Assembly (NCBI GenBank): GCA_039801245.1
Contig: JBDRUF010000017.1
Coordinates: 1 to 33,962, forward strand
Direction: 5' to 3'
Source of the DNA: a candidate division WOR-3 bacterium
Lineage (GTDB): Bacteria; Hydrothermota; Tepidihabitantia; Tepidihabitantales; Tepidihabitantaceae
DNA length: 33,962 nucleotides
The notes beneath the pieces were generated by a model. It had not been told where the DNA came from. It did not search any database and was given only the letters and a program-made list of their open reading frames with translations. The position numbers and the translations under genes were made by a program. Below, in pieces: positions 26,779-33,962 of this stretch (its first letter is position 1; every line of letters starts with the position of its first letter).

Positions 26779-28053
26779 ATGGCGACGGTTGCTATCCTCG
26801 GACGCCCCAATGTCGGCAAATCAACCCTTTTCAACCGAATAGTTGGTGGCAGGGTTGCCATCACTCTTAAAGAGCCTGGTGTTACTCGCGACCGAATAAT
26901 CCGGCTGGCGCACTGGCAGGGCAAGGAATTCTTTGTAATTGACACCGGCGGCTTTGTCCCCGATTCCACTGAAGAGATGGAAAGGGAAATCGCCCGCCAG
27001 ATTGAAATCGCAATTGCGGATGCCGATGTGATTGTTCTTGTCGTTGATGGCACCGCCGGACTCCTGCCCCTTGACCAAGAAATCGCCGACCGCCTGCGCC
27101 GCCAAGGGAAAACATTTCTCCTTGCGGTTAACAAGAGTGATATCAAGCAAAAATTTGACCCGAGCGAATTTCATCGCCTTGGTGCAAGGAGACTCTTTTC
27201 CATCGCTGCCGAGCATGGCACCGGTGTTGATGAACTCCTTGACGAGATTATCCTCCACCTACCAACCGCAACCCTCCTCCAACCTAAATGTCCTCTCCTT
27301 GCCCTTCTGGGCAGACCCAATGTCGGCAAATCAACCTTTCTCAACCGCCTCCTTGGAAAAGAACGGGCAATTGTCACACCCACCCCAGGAACCACCCGTG
27401 ATACCGTTGAAGAAATTCTTGAGTTTGAAGGCGAAAAGTTTTGCCTCATTGACACCGCTGGTATCCGCCGCCGCACGCGCATCGACCAGCCGGTGGAGTA
27501 TTATTCGGTTAGCCGCGCCCTTGACACCATCAGCCGCTGTGATATTGCCCTGATAATAATTGACGCCACCGAAGGACCAACTGCCCAGGACAAGCGCATT
27601 ATCAATCTGGCTCAAGAAAATGGTAAAGGGCTGGTCATCGTCGCCAACAAGATTGACCTCATACCACCAGAACTCTACAAAAAGGTGCAGGAGTACATTA
27701 CGACAAAACTACACTTCGTCAATTATGCCCCCTTGGTCTACACCTGTGCGCTCACAGGTAAAGGTGTGTATAACGCCATCCGCCAGGCAAAGGCGGTCTA
27801 TCATTCCGGTGGTATGCGCTTGAGCAGAACCTTTCTCCACAGCACAATCCTTGAAGAACTCAAGCAAAACCCGCCCGCACCCAACTGCCATATCATCGGT
27901 TTAACTCAAACAGGTATCAGACCCCCAATTTTTCGCTTGCGTCTTTCACGACCGGAAACCGTCACCAGCCGTTACGAGCGCTATGTCCTCAACCTCATTC
28001 GGACCAACTTCCGTTTCACCGGCTACCCTATCAGGCTCAAAATAACCCGTTAA
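26779..28053 (+). CDS. der: Ribosome-associated GTPase Der (EngA)
   Basis: This 424-residue GTPase with two tandem G domains is needed for 50S subunit assembly. G1 of domain 1 is GRPNVGKS (8-15), with DTGGF (G3) near 57 and NKSD (G4) near 119. Domain 2 repeats this: GRPNVGKS near 178, DTAGI near 225 and NKID near 293. The C-terminal KH-like domain ends RFTGYPIRLKITR, as is usual for Der. The start has no Shine-Dalgarno; TATAGA ends 4 nt before the ATG, so a very short leader is possible, but a matching -35 is not convincing. An LCP gene follows after 3 nt, forming an operon. Confidence 0.95.
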   Translation: MATVAILGRPNVGKSTLFNRIVGGRVAITLKEPGVTRDRIIRLAHWQGKEFFVIDTGGFVPDSTEEMEREIARQIEIAIADADVIVLVVDGTAGLLPLDQEIADRLRRQGKTFLLAVNKSDIKQKFDPSEFHRLGARRLFSIAAEHGTGVDELLDEIILHLPTATLLQPKCPLLALLGRPNVGKSTFLNRLLGKERAIVTPTPGTTRDTVEEILEFEGEKFCLIDTAGIRRRTRIDQPVEYYSVSRALDTISRCDIALIIIDATEGPTAQDKRIINLAQENGKGLVIVANKIDLIPPELYKKVQEYITTKLHFVNYAPLVYTCALTGKGVYNAIRQAKAVYHSGGMRLSRTFLHSTILEELKQNPPAPNCHIIGLTQTGIRPPIFRLRLSRPETVTSRYERYVLNLIRTNFRFTGYPIRLKITR

Positions 28054-28056
28054 AAT

Positions 28057-29160
28057 ATGAAGCGGCAAAAAATCTGGCGCTGGCTCTTACCCGCTGCTGG
28101 CATTATCATCGCCCTCATCATTGCAGCATTAATCTTCTTCCTGACCCCGCGCCCAGGAAGGACAAGGGCAACCACGCTTTTATCTGTACCAGGAGGTGAA
28201 ATCAACATCCTCCTCATTGGCAAGGACGCCCGCGCCCTTAACCCCTCGCTGGACAAAGGTGGTATCACCCGTATTCCGAGAGAAGAGGTGGCTCATTCCG
28301 ACATCGTCATCATCGCCCACATCAACATCAACCTCAACCGGGTAACCCTTTTTGCCATTCCCCGTGATTTGCTCGTCATCGTCCCGAAAGTAACCTCGGC
28401 AGGCTCCCGAACCGATTTCAACAAAATGGAAAAACTTACCCATACCTTTGCCATTGGCGGCGAGCCACTCTTGCGCCGCACCCTTGAAAACCTCCTCGGC
28501 ATAAAAATTCACCGCTTTATCGCCCTTGACTTTGACACCTTCCGCATGCTCATTCGCACGCTCATCAATTACATCGGTCCGGTTAAACTCAATCAGACTC
28601 ACCTTACCGACCCAGACCAGGCGCTCAAATTTGTCCGCCAGCGCAACAACCTGCCCTATGATGACCTTGACCGCTGCCGTAACAGCCTCAATCTCATCAA
28701 AACCATCAGCAGCCGCATCTGGCCCCTTGCCGATACCAGGCTGGGTGATATTCTCATCCACCGGTTCTTTGACATCATTGGCACCGATACCGACATGACC
28801 CCCGACGAGGCAAAAGGGCTAATTTCCTCTTTACGGCAAATGGGGTTCAAACCCGAAAAAATCCAGTTGGCGGTAATGGTCAGTGAAGGCAGACCGGTTA
28901 CCCTTGACCGCTATGCAATGACCCTATCCTGCTATCTACCCATTTATCCGGAGATGGAGAAACAGATTAAACACTACCTCCACGACCAGGATGACATTCC
29001 TGCCCTTGACTTTATGACCCAGCAAAAATACTCCTGGCCCGACTATATGACCATTGAATACGACCTCCTCCCCGATTACCACTTTGACAGCCTCGAACGC
29101 CAGCGCCTGGTTAAAAAACTTTTGGAACTTCAACTGCCGGCTGGAGACAGCCGCTTCTAA
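28057..29160 (+). CDS. LytR-CpsA-Psr (LCP) family protein
   Basis: This 367-residue membrane-anchored protein of the LCP family transfers lipid-linked glycans to the cell wall or modifies surface polymers. A single N-terminal membrane segment (about 9-31) places the domain outside the cytoplasm. The core motifs are present: INILLIGKDAR, then HSDIVIIAHININ, IPRDLLV, KLTHTFAIGGEPLLRRTLENLLGI and RFIALDFDTF. The C-terminal part is DPDQALKFVRQRNNLPYDDLDRCRN, where the Arg pair and Asp bind pyrophosphate lipid. It starts 3 nt after der and ends in a 4-nt tail-to-tail overlap with alaS (shared CTAA). In a bacterium with a T9SS-like outer surface, its acceptor is open; the nearby GDP-rhamnose genes make a surface-glycan role plausible. 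Confidence 0.85.
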   Translation: MKRQKIWRWLLPAAGIIIALIIAALIFFLTPRPGRTRATTLLSVPGGEINILLIGKDARALNPSLDKGGITRIPREEVAHSDIVIIAHININLNRVTLFAIPRDLLVIVPKVTSAGSRTDFNKMEKLTHTFAIGGEPLLRRTLENLLGIKIHRFIALDFDTFRMLIRTLINYIGPVKLNQTHLTDPDQALKFVRQRNNLPYDDLDRCRNSLNLIKTISSRIWPLADTRLGDILIHRFFDIIGTDTDMTPDEAKGLISSLRQMGFKPEKIQLAVMVSEGRPVTLDRYAMTLSCYLPIYPEMEKQIKHYLHDQDDIPALDFMTQQKYSWPDYMTIEYDLLPDYHFDSLERQRLVKKLLELQLPAGDSRF

Positions 29161-31748
29161 CCCTCAACCAGTAGATTTTCCAGTTCCTTACGGAACGCCA
29201 TCCTCCCCGCCTCCAGATTGTCCACTCCACCACCCCCCTCACCAATATCCTGCCTGCCGCCGCCACCACCGCCAAGGGCATTTCCCACCACCTTTGCCAG
29301 TTTCCCTGCAGGCAACCGCGCCTGTAAATCCGGACTGACAAAAACAACATAACGCAACCTTGAACCGCTCACCGCGCCGCTCAAAAATCCGGCATAATTA
29401 CTTACCAGCAACTCCCGCACCCGGTCGCAGATTATCCTTAACTCATCAACCTCAAAAAAGGCAAAGTGCCCGATGATCAGCCTGATATTACCTTTGATCT
29501 CAGCATGCTGAACAAGAACCGCTGCCTCCTGACGGGCAAGCTGGGCTGAAAGCTGCCGCACCCGTGCACCCAGCCTTTTTGCCTCATCGCTCAGCGCCTC
29601 CACCCGCTTGATGAGCCCCCCCTCACTCACGCCCAAAAACTCCTGCAACCTGTCAAGAGTTTGCCGCTCGGCCCGCAACCGCTCAAAAGCCTGCCTGCCC
29701 ACCAGCGCCTCAATCCGCCTGATTCCGGCAGCCACACCGGTCTCAGCCACAATCCGGAAAAACCCGATCTCCCCTGTCCGGCGCAGATGGGTGCCACCGC
29801 ACAACTCAACAGAAAAATCCCCAATCCGTAAAACATTCACCCTCTCGCCATACTCCTCGCCAAAAAATGCCAAGGCGCCCATCCGCTTTGCCTCGCCGAG
29901 AGGCACATCCACCAGCCGCTCAACTGGCACATCCCGGATAATCTGCTCATAAATTAGCCGCTCTACCGCCTCAATCTCTGCCGGTTTTAAAGGCTCAAAT
30001 GCGGCAAAGTCAAACCTGAGCCTACCCGGCTCAACCAACGAACCCTCCTGTTTCACATAATCACCAAGAACCCGGCGCAGTGCCGCATGCAGCAGATGGG
30101 TTGCGGTATGCGCCCGCTCAATCTCCCTGCGCCGCTCCTTATCAATCGCAGCAAAAACCGTCCCCTTCTTCGGTTCGCCCTTCTTCAAAACCGCCCGCGC
30201 CAGCCTCACCCCGTGCCGAAAATAACTGTCCTTAACCTCAAACTCAAAACCCTCGCCCATCACCCTGCCGGTATCCCCAACCTGACCACCCTTCTCAGAA
30301 TAAAACGGCGTCCTTGCCAAAATCAGTTCATAACTCCCGTCGTCCAGCCGCTGGAAATCAACCAGTTCGGTCTCAGTCTCATCCATATCATACCCAACAA
30401 ACTCTGACATCAGCGCACCTGAATCCACTACCGCCGCCTCCTTACCCTCGGCAATAAATGTTGCCTTTCTGCTCCGCTCCCGCTGCTCCTGCATCGCCTG
30501 CTCAAAACCCTCCTGGTCAAGTTTCAACCCCGCCTCATCTGCCAATTCCTGCACCAGTTCAATATGAAACCCATAGGTGTCGTGCAGCCGGAAGAGCTCC
30601 TCACCCGGAACCACACCCTCATCCTTGTAACGACTTAAAACCTCCTGCCATATCTCCAGACCGGCAGCAAGCGTGCGCAAAAATCGCTCCTCCTCTGCCT
30701 TGATAATCAATGCCGCCTGCTCCCTTTTTGCCCCAAGTTCTGGATACCATTGCCGCATCAACTCCACCACCACACCTGCAACCCGGTAAAGAAAAGGCTC
30801 AGACACCTTCTGCCGCTGGGCAAACAAAAGCGCCCTTCTCAAAATATTGCGCAGGATATACCCCCTGCCCTCATTTGACGGTATCCCACCATCCGCAATC
30901 GCAAACACCAGCGCCCGCGTATGGTCGGCAGCAACATAAAACATCTGCCGGTTATCAATGGTTAAATCCATCCCTAAAATCTCCTCAATTCCCTTCACAA
31001 TCGGTGCAAACAGGTCGGTCTCAAAGATGCTCTTTTTCATCTGCGAAACCATTGCCAGCCGCTCCAGCCCCATACCCGTGTCAATTCCCCGGTTCTTCAA
31101 AGGCACCCTCGTGCCATCTGGCAACTGATTGAACTGGGGAAAAACAATATTGTAAATCTCGCTGAACCGGTCGCAATCACAACCAGGACCACATCCCTCC
31201 TTGCCGCAACCAAACTCCGCTCCTAAGTCGCAGTAAATCTCAGAACAGGGACCGCAGGCGCCAGTTCCACCTGCCGGACCCCAGAAGTTGTCCTCCTCGC
31301 CCAGCCGAAAAATCTTATCCTCTGGCAACCCGACAACCTTATGCCAAACCTCATAAGCCTCATCATCCTCCCGATAAACCGAAACATAAAGCCTTGAAGG
31401 GTCAATTTTCACCACCTCGGTGAGATACTCCCAAGCCCAGGGAATCGCCTCAGCCTTAAAATAGTCGCCAAAGGAAAAGTTGCCCAGCATCTCAAAAAAG
31501 GTGCAGTGCCTTGGTGTCTTGCCAACCCGCTCCAGGTCCGATGCCCGCAGACACTTCTGAATTGAGCATGCCCGCTTATAAGGCAGCTCAACCGCACCTG
31601 CCCAGAGCGCCTTGAACTGGACCATTCCGGCATTGGTAAAAAGCAGCGTTGGGTCATCCCGCGGGATTAAAGAGGAACTGGGAACAATCTTATGCTCCCG
31701 CTGGGCATAGAACTCCAAAAATGTCCGGCGCAACTCACGATGATTCAT
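29157..31748 (-). CDS. alaS: Alanine--tRNA ligase
   Basis: This 863-residue class II aminoacyl-tRNA synthetase charges tRNA-Ala. It opens RRTFLEFYAQREHKIVPSSSLIPRDDPTLLFTNAGM, with motif 1 and 2 regions following, including GNFSFGDYFK. The editing domain has HTATHLLHAALR near residue 550 and CGGTHLRRTGEIG near 650, providing the zinc ligands that clear Ser- and Gly-tRNA-Ala. A coiled coil (about 690-720) leads to a C-terminal DHHA1-like domain whose glycine tract is unusually long: two runs of Gly (GGGGGG and GEGGGG). CGKEGCGPGCDCD near 185 is a Cys-rich insertion that may bind zinc. The start is an ATG with no Shine-Dalgarno, 10 nt after a -10 box. The WG-repeat gene lies upstream on the same strand. 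Confidence 0.96.
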   Translation of the reverse strand: MNHRELRRTFLEFYAQREHKIVPSSSLIPRDDPTLLFTNAGMVQFKALWAGAVELPYKRACSIQKCLRASDLERVGKTPRHCTFFEMLGNFSFGDYFKAEAIPWAWEYLTEVVKIDPSRLYVSVYREDDEAYEVWHKVVGLPEDKIFRLGEEDNFWGPAGGTGACGPCSEIYCDLGAEFGCGKEGCGPGCDCDRFSEIYNIVFPQFNQLPDGTRVPLKNRGIDTGMGLERLAMVSQMKKSIFETDLFAPIVKGIEEILGMDLTIDNRQMFYVAADHTRALVFAIADGGIPSNEGRGYILRNILRRALLFAQRQKVSEPFLYRVAGVVVELMRQWYPELGAKREQAALIIKAEEERFLRTLAAGLEIWQEVLSRYKDEGVVPGEELFRLHDTYGFHIELVQELADEAGLKLDQEGFEQAMQEQRERSRKATFIAEGKEAAVVDSGALMSEFVGYDMDETETELVDFQRLDDGSYELILARTPFYSEKGGQVGDTGRVMGEGFEFEVKDSYFRHGVRLARAVLKKGEPKKGTVFAAIDKERRREIERAHTATHLLHAALRRVLGDYVKQEGSLVEPGRLRFDFAAFEPLKPAEIEAVERLIYEQIIRDVPVERLVDVPLGEAKRMGALAFFGEEYGERVNVLRIGDFSVELCGGTHLRRTGEIGFFRIVAETGVAAGIRRIEALVGRQAFERLRAERQTLDRLQEFLGVSEGGLIKRVEALSDEAKRLGARVRQLSAQLARQEAAVLVQHAEIKGNIRLIIGHFAFFEVDELRIICDRVRELLVSNYAGFLSGAVSGSRLRYVVFVSPDLQARLPAGKLAKVVGNALGGGGGGRQDIGEGGGGVDNLEAGRMAFRKELENLLVEG

Positions 31749-31758
31749 AACATCTGGG

Positions 31759-31787
31759 ATTTTAGCAGGATTTTGGATTTACTGCAA
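31759..31787 (-). promoter_or_regulatory. alaS promoter, nearly leaderless
   Basis: On the minus strand TTGCAG (31787-31782), 17 nt, TGC-TAAAAT (extended -10, hexamer 31764-31759), then 10 nt to the ATG at 31748. The expected leader is about 1-6 nt. No Shine-Dalgarno. Confidence 0.65.
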
Positions 31788-31807
31788 CTGCTGCACAGAG
31801 AAAATGG

Positions 31808-32842
31808 TTAAGGTTGACCCTTCCTCCACTCAAACACAAACTTACCGCTCTTATTTATATACCCCTCCTTATCACCCATCCGCACAAATCCCAGACCACC
31901 CTCAAAACTGCGGGCATAATCAAACTGAAGTTCTATCACCATCCTGCCAGTCGTATCAATGTAGCCCCATTTATTATCTATTCTCACCGGCGCGAGCCCG
32001 TCAGAAAAACTTCCCGGCTCATCAAACTGTGGTTCAATCACCATCTTTCCGGTTTTGTCTATATATCCAAACTTCCCATTCAAGAACACCGGCGCCAGCC
32101 CATCAGAGAAACTCCAGGCATTTTCAAACTGCGGTTCGATGACCACCCTGCCTTGCGGGTCAATATAGCCCCACTTTTTGTCTATTCGCACTGCGGCCAG
32201 ACTCTCCGAGAATGTCAGCGCCCTTTCAAACTGGAGCGGGATGGCAAATTCACCCCGATGGTCAATATAGCCCCACTTCCCACTTGCCGAATCCCACACG
32301 CAGGCAAGACCCAACGAGAAATCGCCAATTACCTCAAACTTTGGTGGCAAAAGAAATCTCCCCCTTTTATCTATTAATGACCATTTGCTGGTCTTATAAT
32401 CGCGCACCCGGGCAAACCCTTCCTTGAACTTCCATGCCCAGAGAAACTGCGGTCTGATGACCATTTTACCTTGCCGGTCAACATAACCCCACAGGTTGCC
32501 AACCTGCACCGCTGCCAGACTTTCCGAAAAATCCCTTGTGGCAGCAAACTGCGGCTTAATAACAAACTCCCCGCTCGTGTTGATATAGCCCCCGGCATTT
32601 CCAACCCGCACACCCGCAAGACCCTCAGAAAACTCCCGCGCCCATTCAAACTGCGGCTTAATGACAAACCTGCCGCTGGAGTTGATATAGCCCCATTTAC
32701 CATCCTTTTGCGCAGGAAAAAGGCCGCTGTGCTCACTTTGCCCCTTCTTTCCTGTGGGTGGTGATTGCTTTGAACATCCTATTACGGCAAGAATTAGGGC
32801 CAGAGCAATAAAAAACCCAATCACAAACCTGCTCTTATTCAC
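31808..32842 (-). CDS. WG-repeat lipoprotein
   Basis: This 344-residue predicted lipoprotein has eight full WG repeats and a partial ninth. The signal segment ends in the lipobox VIGC (about 20-23), followed by a Ser/Pro linker. Each repeat of about 35 residues has the form KWGYID-xx-G-x-hV-I-PQF-x-x-A-x-x-FS-x-G-hA-hV. Repeat 4 is the most divergent (KWSLIDKRG). I start it at the GTG at 32842, not an ATG seven codons earlier: AAGGAGG lies 4 nt before the GTG, and the ATG variant would place charged residues ahead of the signal. The upstream gene stops 17 nt before. WG repeats are thought to mediate protein contacts; function here is unknown. Confidence 0.8.
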   Translation of the reverse strand: MNKSRFVIGFFIALALILAVIGCSKQSPPTGKKGQSEHSGLFPAQKDGKWGYINSSGRFVIKPQFEWAREFSEGLAGVRVGNAGGYINTSGEFVIKPQFAATRDFSESLAAVQVGNLWGYVDRQGKMVIRPQFLWAWKFKEGFARVRDYKTSKWSLIDKRGRFLLPPKFEVIGDFSLGLACVWDSASGKWGYIDHRGEFAIPLQFERALTFSESLAAVRIDKKWGYIDPQGRVVIEPQFENAWSFSDGLAPVFLNGKFGYIDKTGKMVIEPQFDEPGSFSDGLAPVRIDNKWGYIDTTGRMVIELQFDYARSFEGGLGFVRMGDKEGYINKSGKFVFEWRKGQP

Positions 32843-32859
32843 ATCCCCTCCTTTTTGTT

Positions 32860-33417
32860 TCATCTTAACCTTTTCAACACCGCCTTTTGAATCACCGAGA
32901 AGCGATCTTTGACCCCAAAGTCTTTATAAAGGCTCTCGGTTAGCGAGCCTTCAGGGTAGTTAGTTTTCTCCTGTATCGCCATCAGTTCGGTGACAACAAG
33001 CAGAAATTCAACAGTAAACTCGCCCACTCTGTCCAACTCCTTGAATTGCTCAATATGTTCTGGTTTAAAAAACTGCAGGCTGGGCGGAAATGAGTTTACT
33101 GGCCTTACTTGGCTCAACATCGCCAAGATATGTTCCTTCAATCTCATGGTCAACGAAGGGTTATGGGCGTGCTTCACATACATTTCAACAATTAAATGGA
33201 CATGGGCAGGTGTGCGCTCACGTTTGCCAGGCTCTCTAAATTTTACAATAAAATCAAAAGGGGATTCGGGCTTCCTACCAGGATAGACCCCAATTTGGAC
33301 ATTCGCCTTGGTTGTATAAATAAGGTCGTCTTTTTGTTCTCGCCTGAGTCGCCATATTTTATAAGAGGATTTCAGGTAATAGTAGATAACCCTCAACCGA
33401 TTTAAAAACCCCTTCAT
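32860..33417 (-). CDS. Conserved companion of DNA-methylase-like gene
   Basis: This 185-residue protein has no name I can assign with confidence. Its central part (DFIVKFREPGKRERTPAHVHLIVEMYVKHAHN, about 55-86) resembles proteins I recall beside DNA methylases in other bacteria, some described as restriction-modification partners. Later stretches are EHIEQFKELDRVGEFTVEFLLVVTELMAIQEKTN (about 119-152) and a C-terminal helix (KDRFSVIQKAVLKRLR). No PD-(D/E)xK or HNH nuclease motif is visible; PAHVH is a weak candidate metal site. It overlaps the methylase-like gene as ATGA and is translationally coupled. It is followed by the WG lipoprotein after 17 nt. Confidence is high that it is a gene and low for function. 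Confidence 0.7.
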   Translation of the reverse strand: MKGFLNRLRVIYYYLKSSYKIWRLRREQKDDLIYTTKANVQIGVYPGRKPESPFDFIVKFREPGKRERTPAHVHLIVEMYVKHAHNPSLTMRLKEHILAMLSQVRPVNSFPPSLQFFKPEHIEQFKELDRVGEFTVEFLLVVTELMAIQEKTNYPEGSLTESLYKDFGVKDRFSVIQKAVLKRLR

Positions 33418-33962
33418 TTTTTCACTTCATAAACCAGCAGGTATTGATGAACTATCTTTAAATCCTCACCTAATACCTGCGGACCTGGATCCCTTTTCTC
33501 TTGAACAACAACTACTATCTCCTTGAGCCATAAATCCTCAGCAGTTAAAATATCTATTAGCCTTTTGGCAAGAGGTTCAATGTAGCCATTTATTCTTACA
33601 TCCTGGATTTGAATTGCCAAAAACCCACCATTTTCCAACCTAGTCAACTGCTCCTTTGCAAATTTTTTAATATTCTCTAAATAAAGTTCAATCTCAGCAC
33701 TAGAACAGCAATTGTTAAAAATGGGGGATTTTATCAAAACCAAATGGTTCTTCATCCTGCTTTTTCTCTGAAATAAGTCCTTTGCATTCCCGATGTGTGC
33801 GGCAAAACTAATAACTGAATACCCCTTACCCTCTGAATATCTATCAATCACATTTTTATTAAAACACGCCTCAAATTCCTTTTCCGGGAAAATCCAAACC
33901 GTGGTTGTTTGCAGTTTATCCATTTTTCTTTTTAGTGATGGTCTCTCGAATACTGGTATTAA
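33414..33962 (-). CDS. DNA-methylase-like protein lacking catalytic motifs, 5' partial
   Basis: The frame is open to the right edge, and the residues before the first ATG (IPVFERPSLKRKM) read as protein, so this is probably the 3' part of a longer gene. It resembles amino-DNA methylases: KLQTTTVWIFPE matches the 'LQTTTVWDFP' start of one methylase group, GGFLAIQIQDVRINGY matches the post-motif strand, and IVHQYLLVYEVKK matches the closing 'HEYLLVFKK'. Where the cofactor loop DPFAGSG is expected it has SFAAHIGNA, and where DPPY/SPPY is expected it has KSPIFNN. Both catalytic sites are therefore degenerate by eye. It overlaps the companion gene (ATGA). It may be a non-catalytic DNA-binding or regulatory relative, or a decaying methylase. 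Confidence 0.6.
   Translation of the reverse strand, partial: LIPVFERPSLKRKMDKLQTTTVWIFPEKEFEACFNKNVIDRYSEGKGYSVISFAAHIGNAKDLFQRKSRMKNHLVLIKSPIFNNCCSSAEIELYLENIKKFAKEQLTRLENGGFLAIQIQDVRINGYIEPLAKRLIDILTAEDLWLKEIVVVVQEKRDPGPQVLGEDLKIVHQYLLVYEVKK

Noticed and set aside
32843-32863. Upstream ATG start for the WG lipoprotein
   Set aside because: The Shine-Dalgarno AAGGAGG lies inside this stretch, pointing to the GTG at 32842; the shorter protein has a cleaner signal peptide.

Overview
The window reads as chromosomal DNA of an uncultivated bacterium, with about 24 protein genes on both strands plus a 23S-5S rRNA unit. Two proteins end in T9SS-type C-terminal sorting modules, and a third carries the 'GDLTGNYPNPSIANNAV'-style repeat typical of surface proteins in candidate phyla. 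Together with LCP, type IV pilus/type II secretion and GDP-rhamnose genes, this suggests an FCB-like or WOR-3 (Stahlbacteria)-like lineage. That placement is inference; the 23S rRNA here would settle it.

Layout: (1) 1-3331 holds the end of an operon encoding a BrxC/BrxD-type (DUF2791) P-loop ATPase and an Lhr-like SF2 helicase, a pair known from BREX-like and other defence or genome-maintenance loci; the upstream part lies outside. (2) 3328-7584 is a glycan block: a GT4 on the plus strand meets a minus-strand series rpmB (L28), gmd, rmd, GT2, which should make GDP-D-rhamnose and use it. (3) 7600-10270 is lower in GC, with a surface-protein gene pair behind a promoter that has a G7 tract in its spacer. 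(4) 10271-12314 has hicBA and a secreted sorting-domain protein. (5) 12739-17148 has an M20 peptidase, a small unknown gene and a BatA-like/DUF58 pair. (6) 17391-19638 has dciA (DUF721) and gyrB. (7) 19704-22551 has pilB-pilC. (8) 22820-26087 is a self-contained 23S-5S operon with its own promoter, boxA and processing stalk and no 16S. (9) 26241-31748 has a SWIB protein, der, an LCP protein and alaS. (10) 31808-33962 has a WG-repeat lipoprotein behind a translationally coupled pair: a DNA-methylase-like protein lacking catalytic motifs and a companion protein.

The most general observation is transcriptional. At least eight genes (hicB, the 12314 secreted protein, M20, the 14025 unknown, DUF58, dciA, gyrB, alaS) have a good -35/-10 pair whose -10 lies only 5-10 nt before the start codon, with no Shine-Dalgarno. 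They should give leaderless or nearly leaderless mRNAs. Other genes (rpmB, gmd, pilB, pilC, SWIB, the surface genes) have strong Shine-Dalgarno sites, so the organism appears to use both modes. A second theme is short periodic DNA: heptamer arrays in opposed orientation on both sides of rpmB, a heptamer run inside the GT4 gene, and a hexamer array that supplies a stop codon and a ribosome binding site between rmd and GT2.

No CRISPR array, transposase, tRNA or 16S rRNA was seen.
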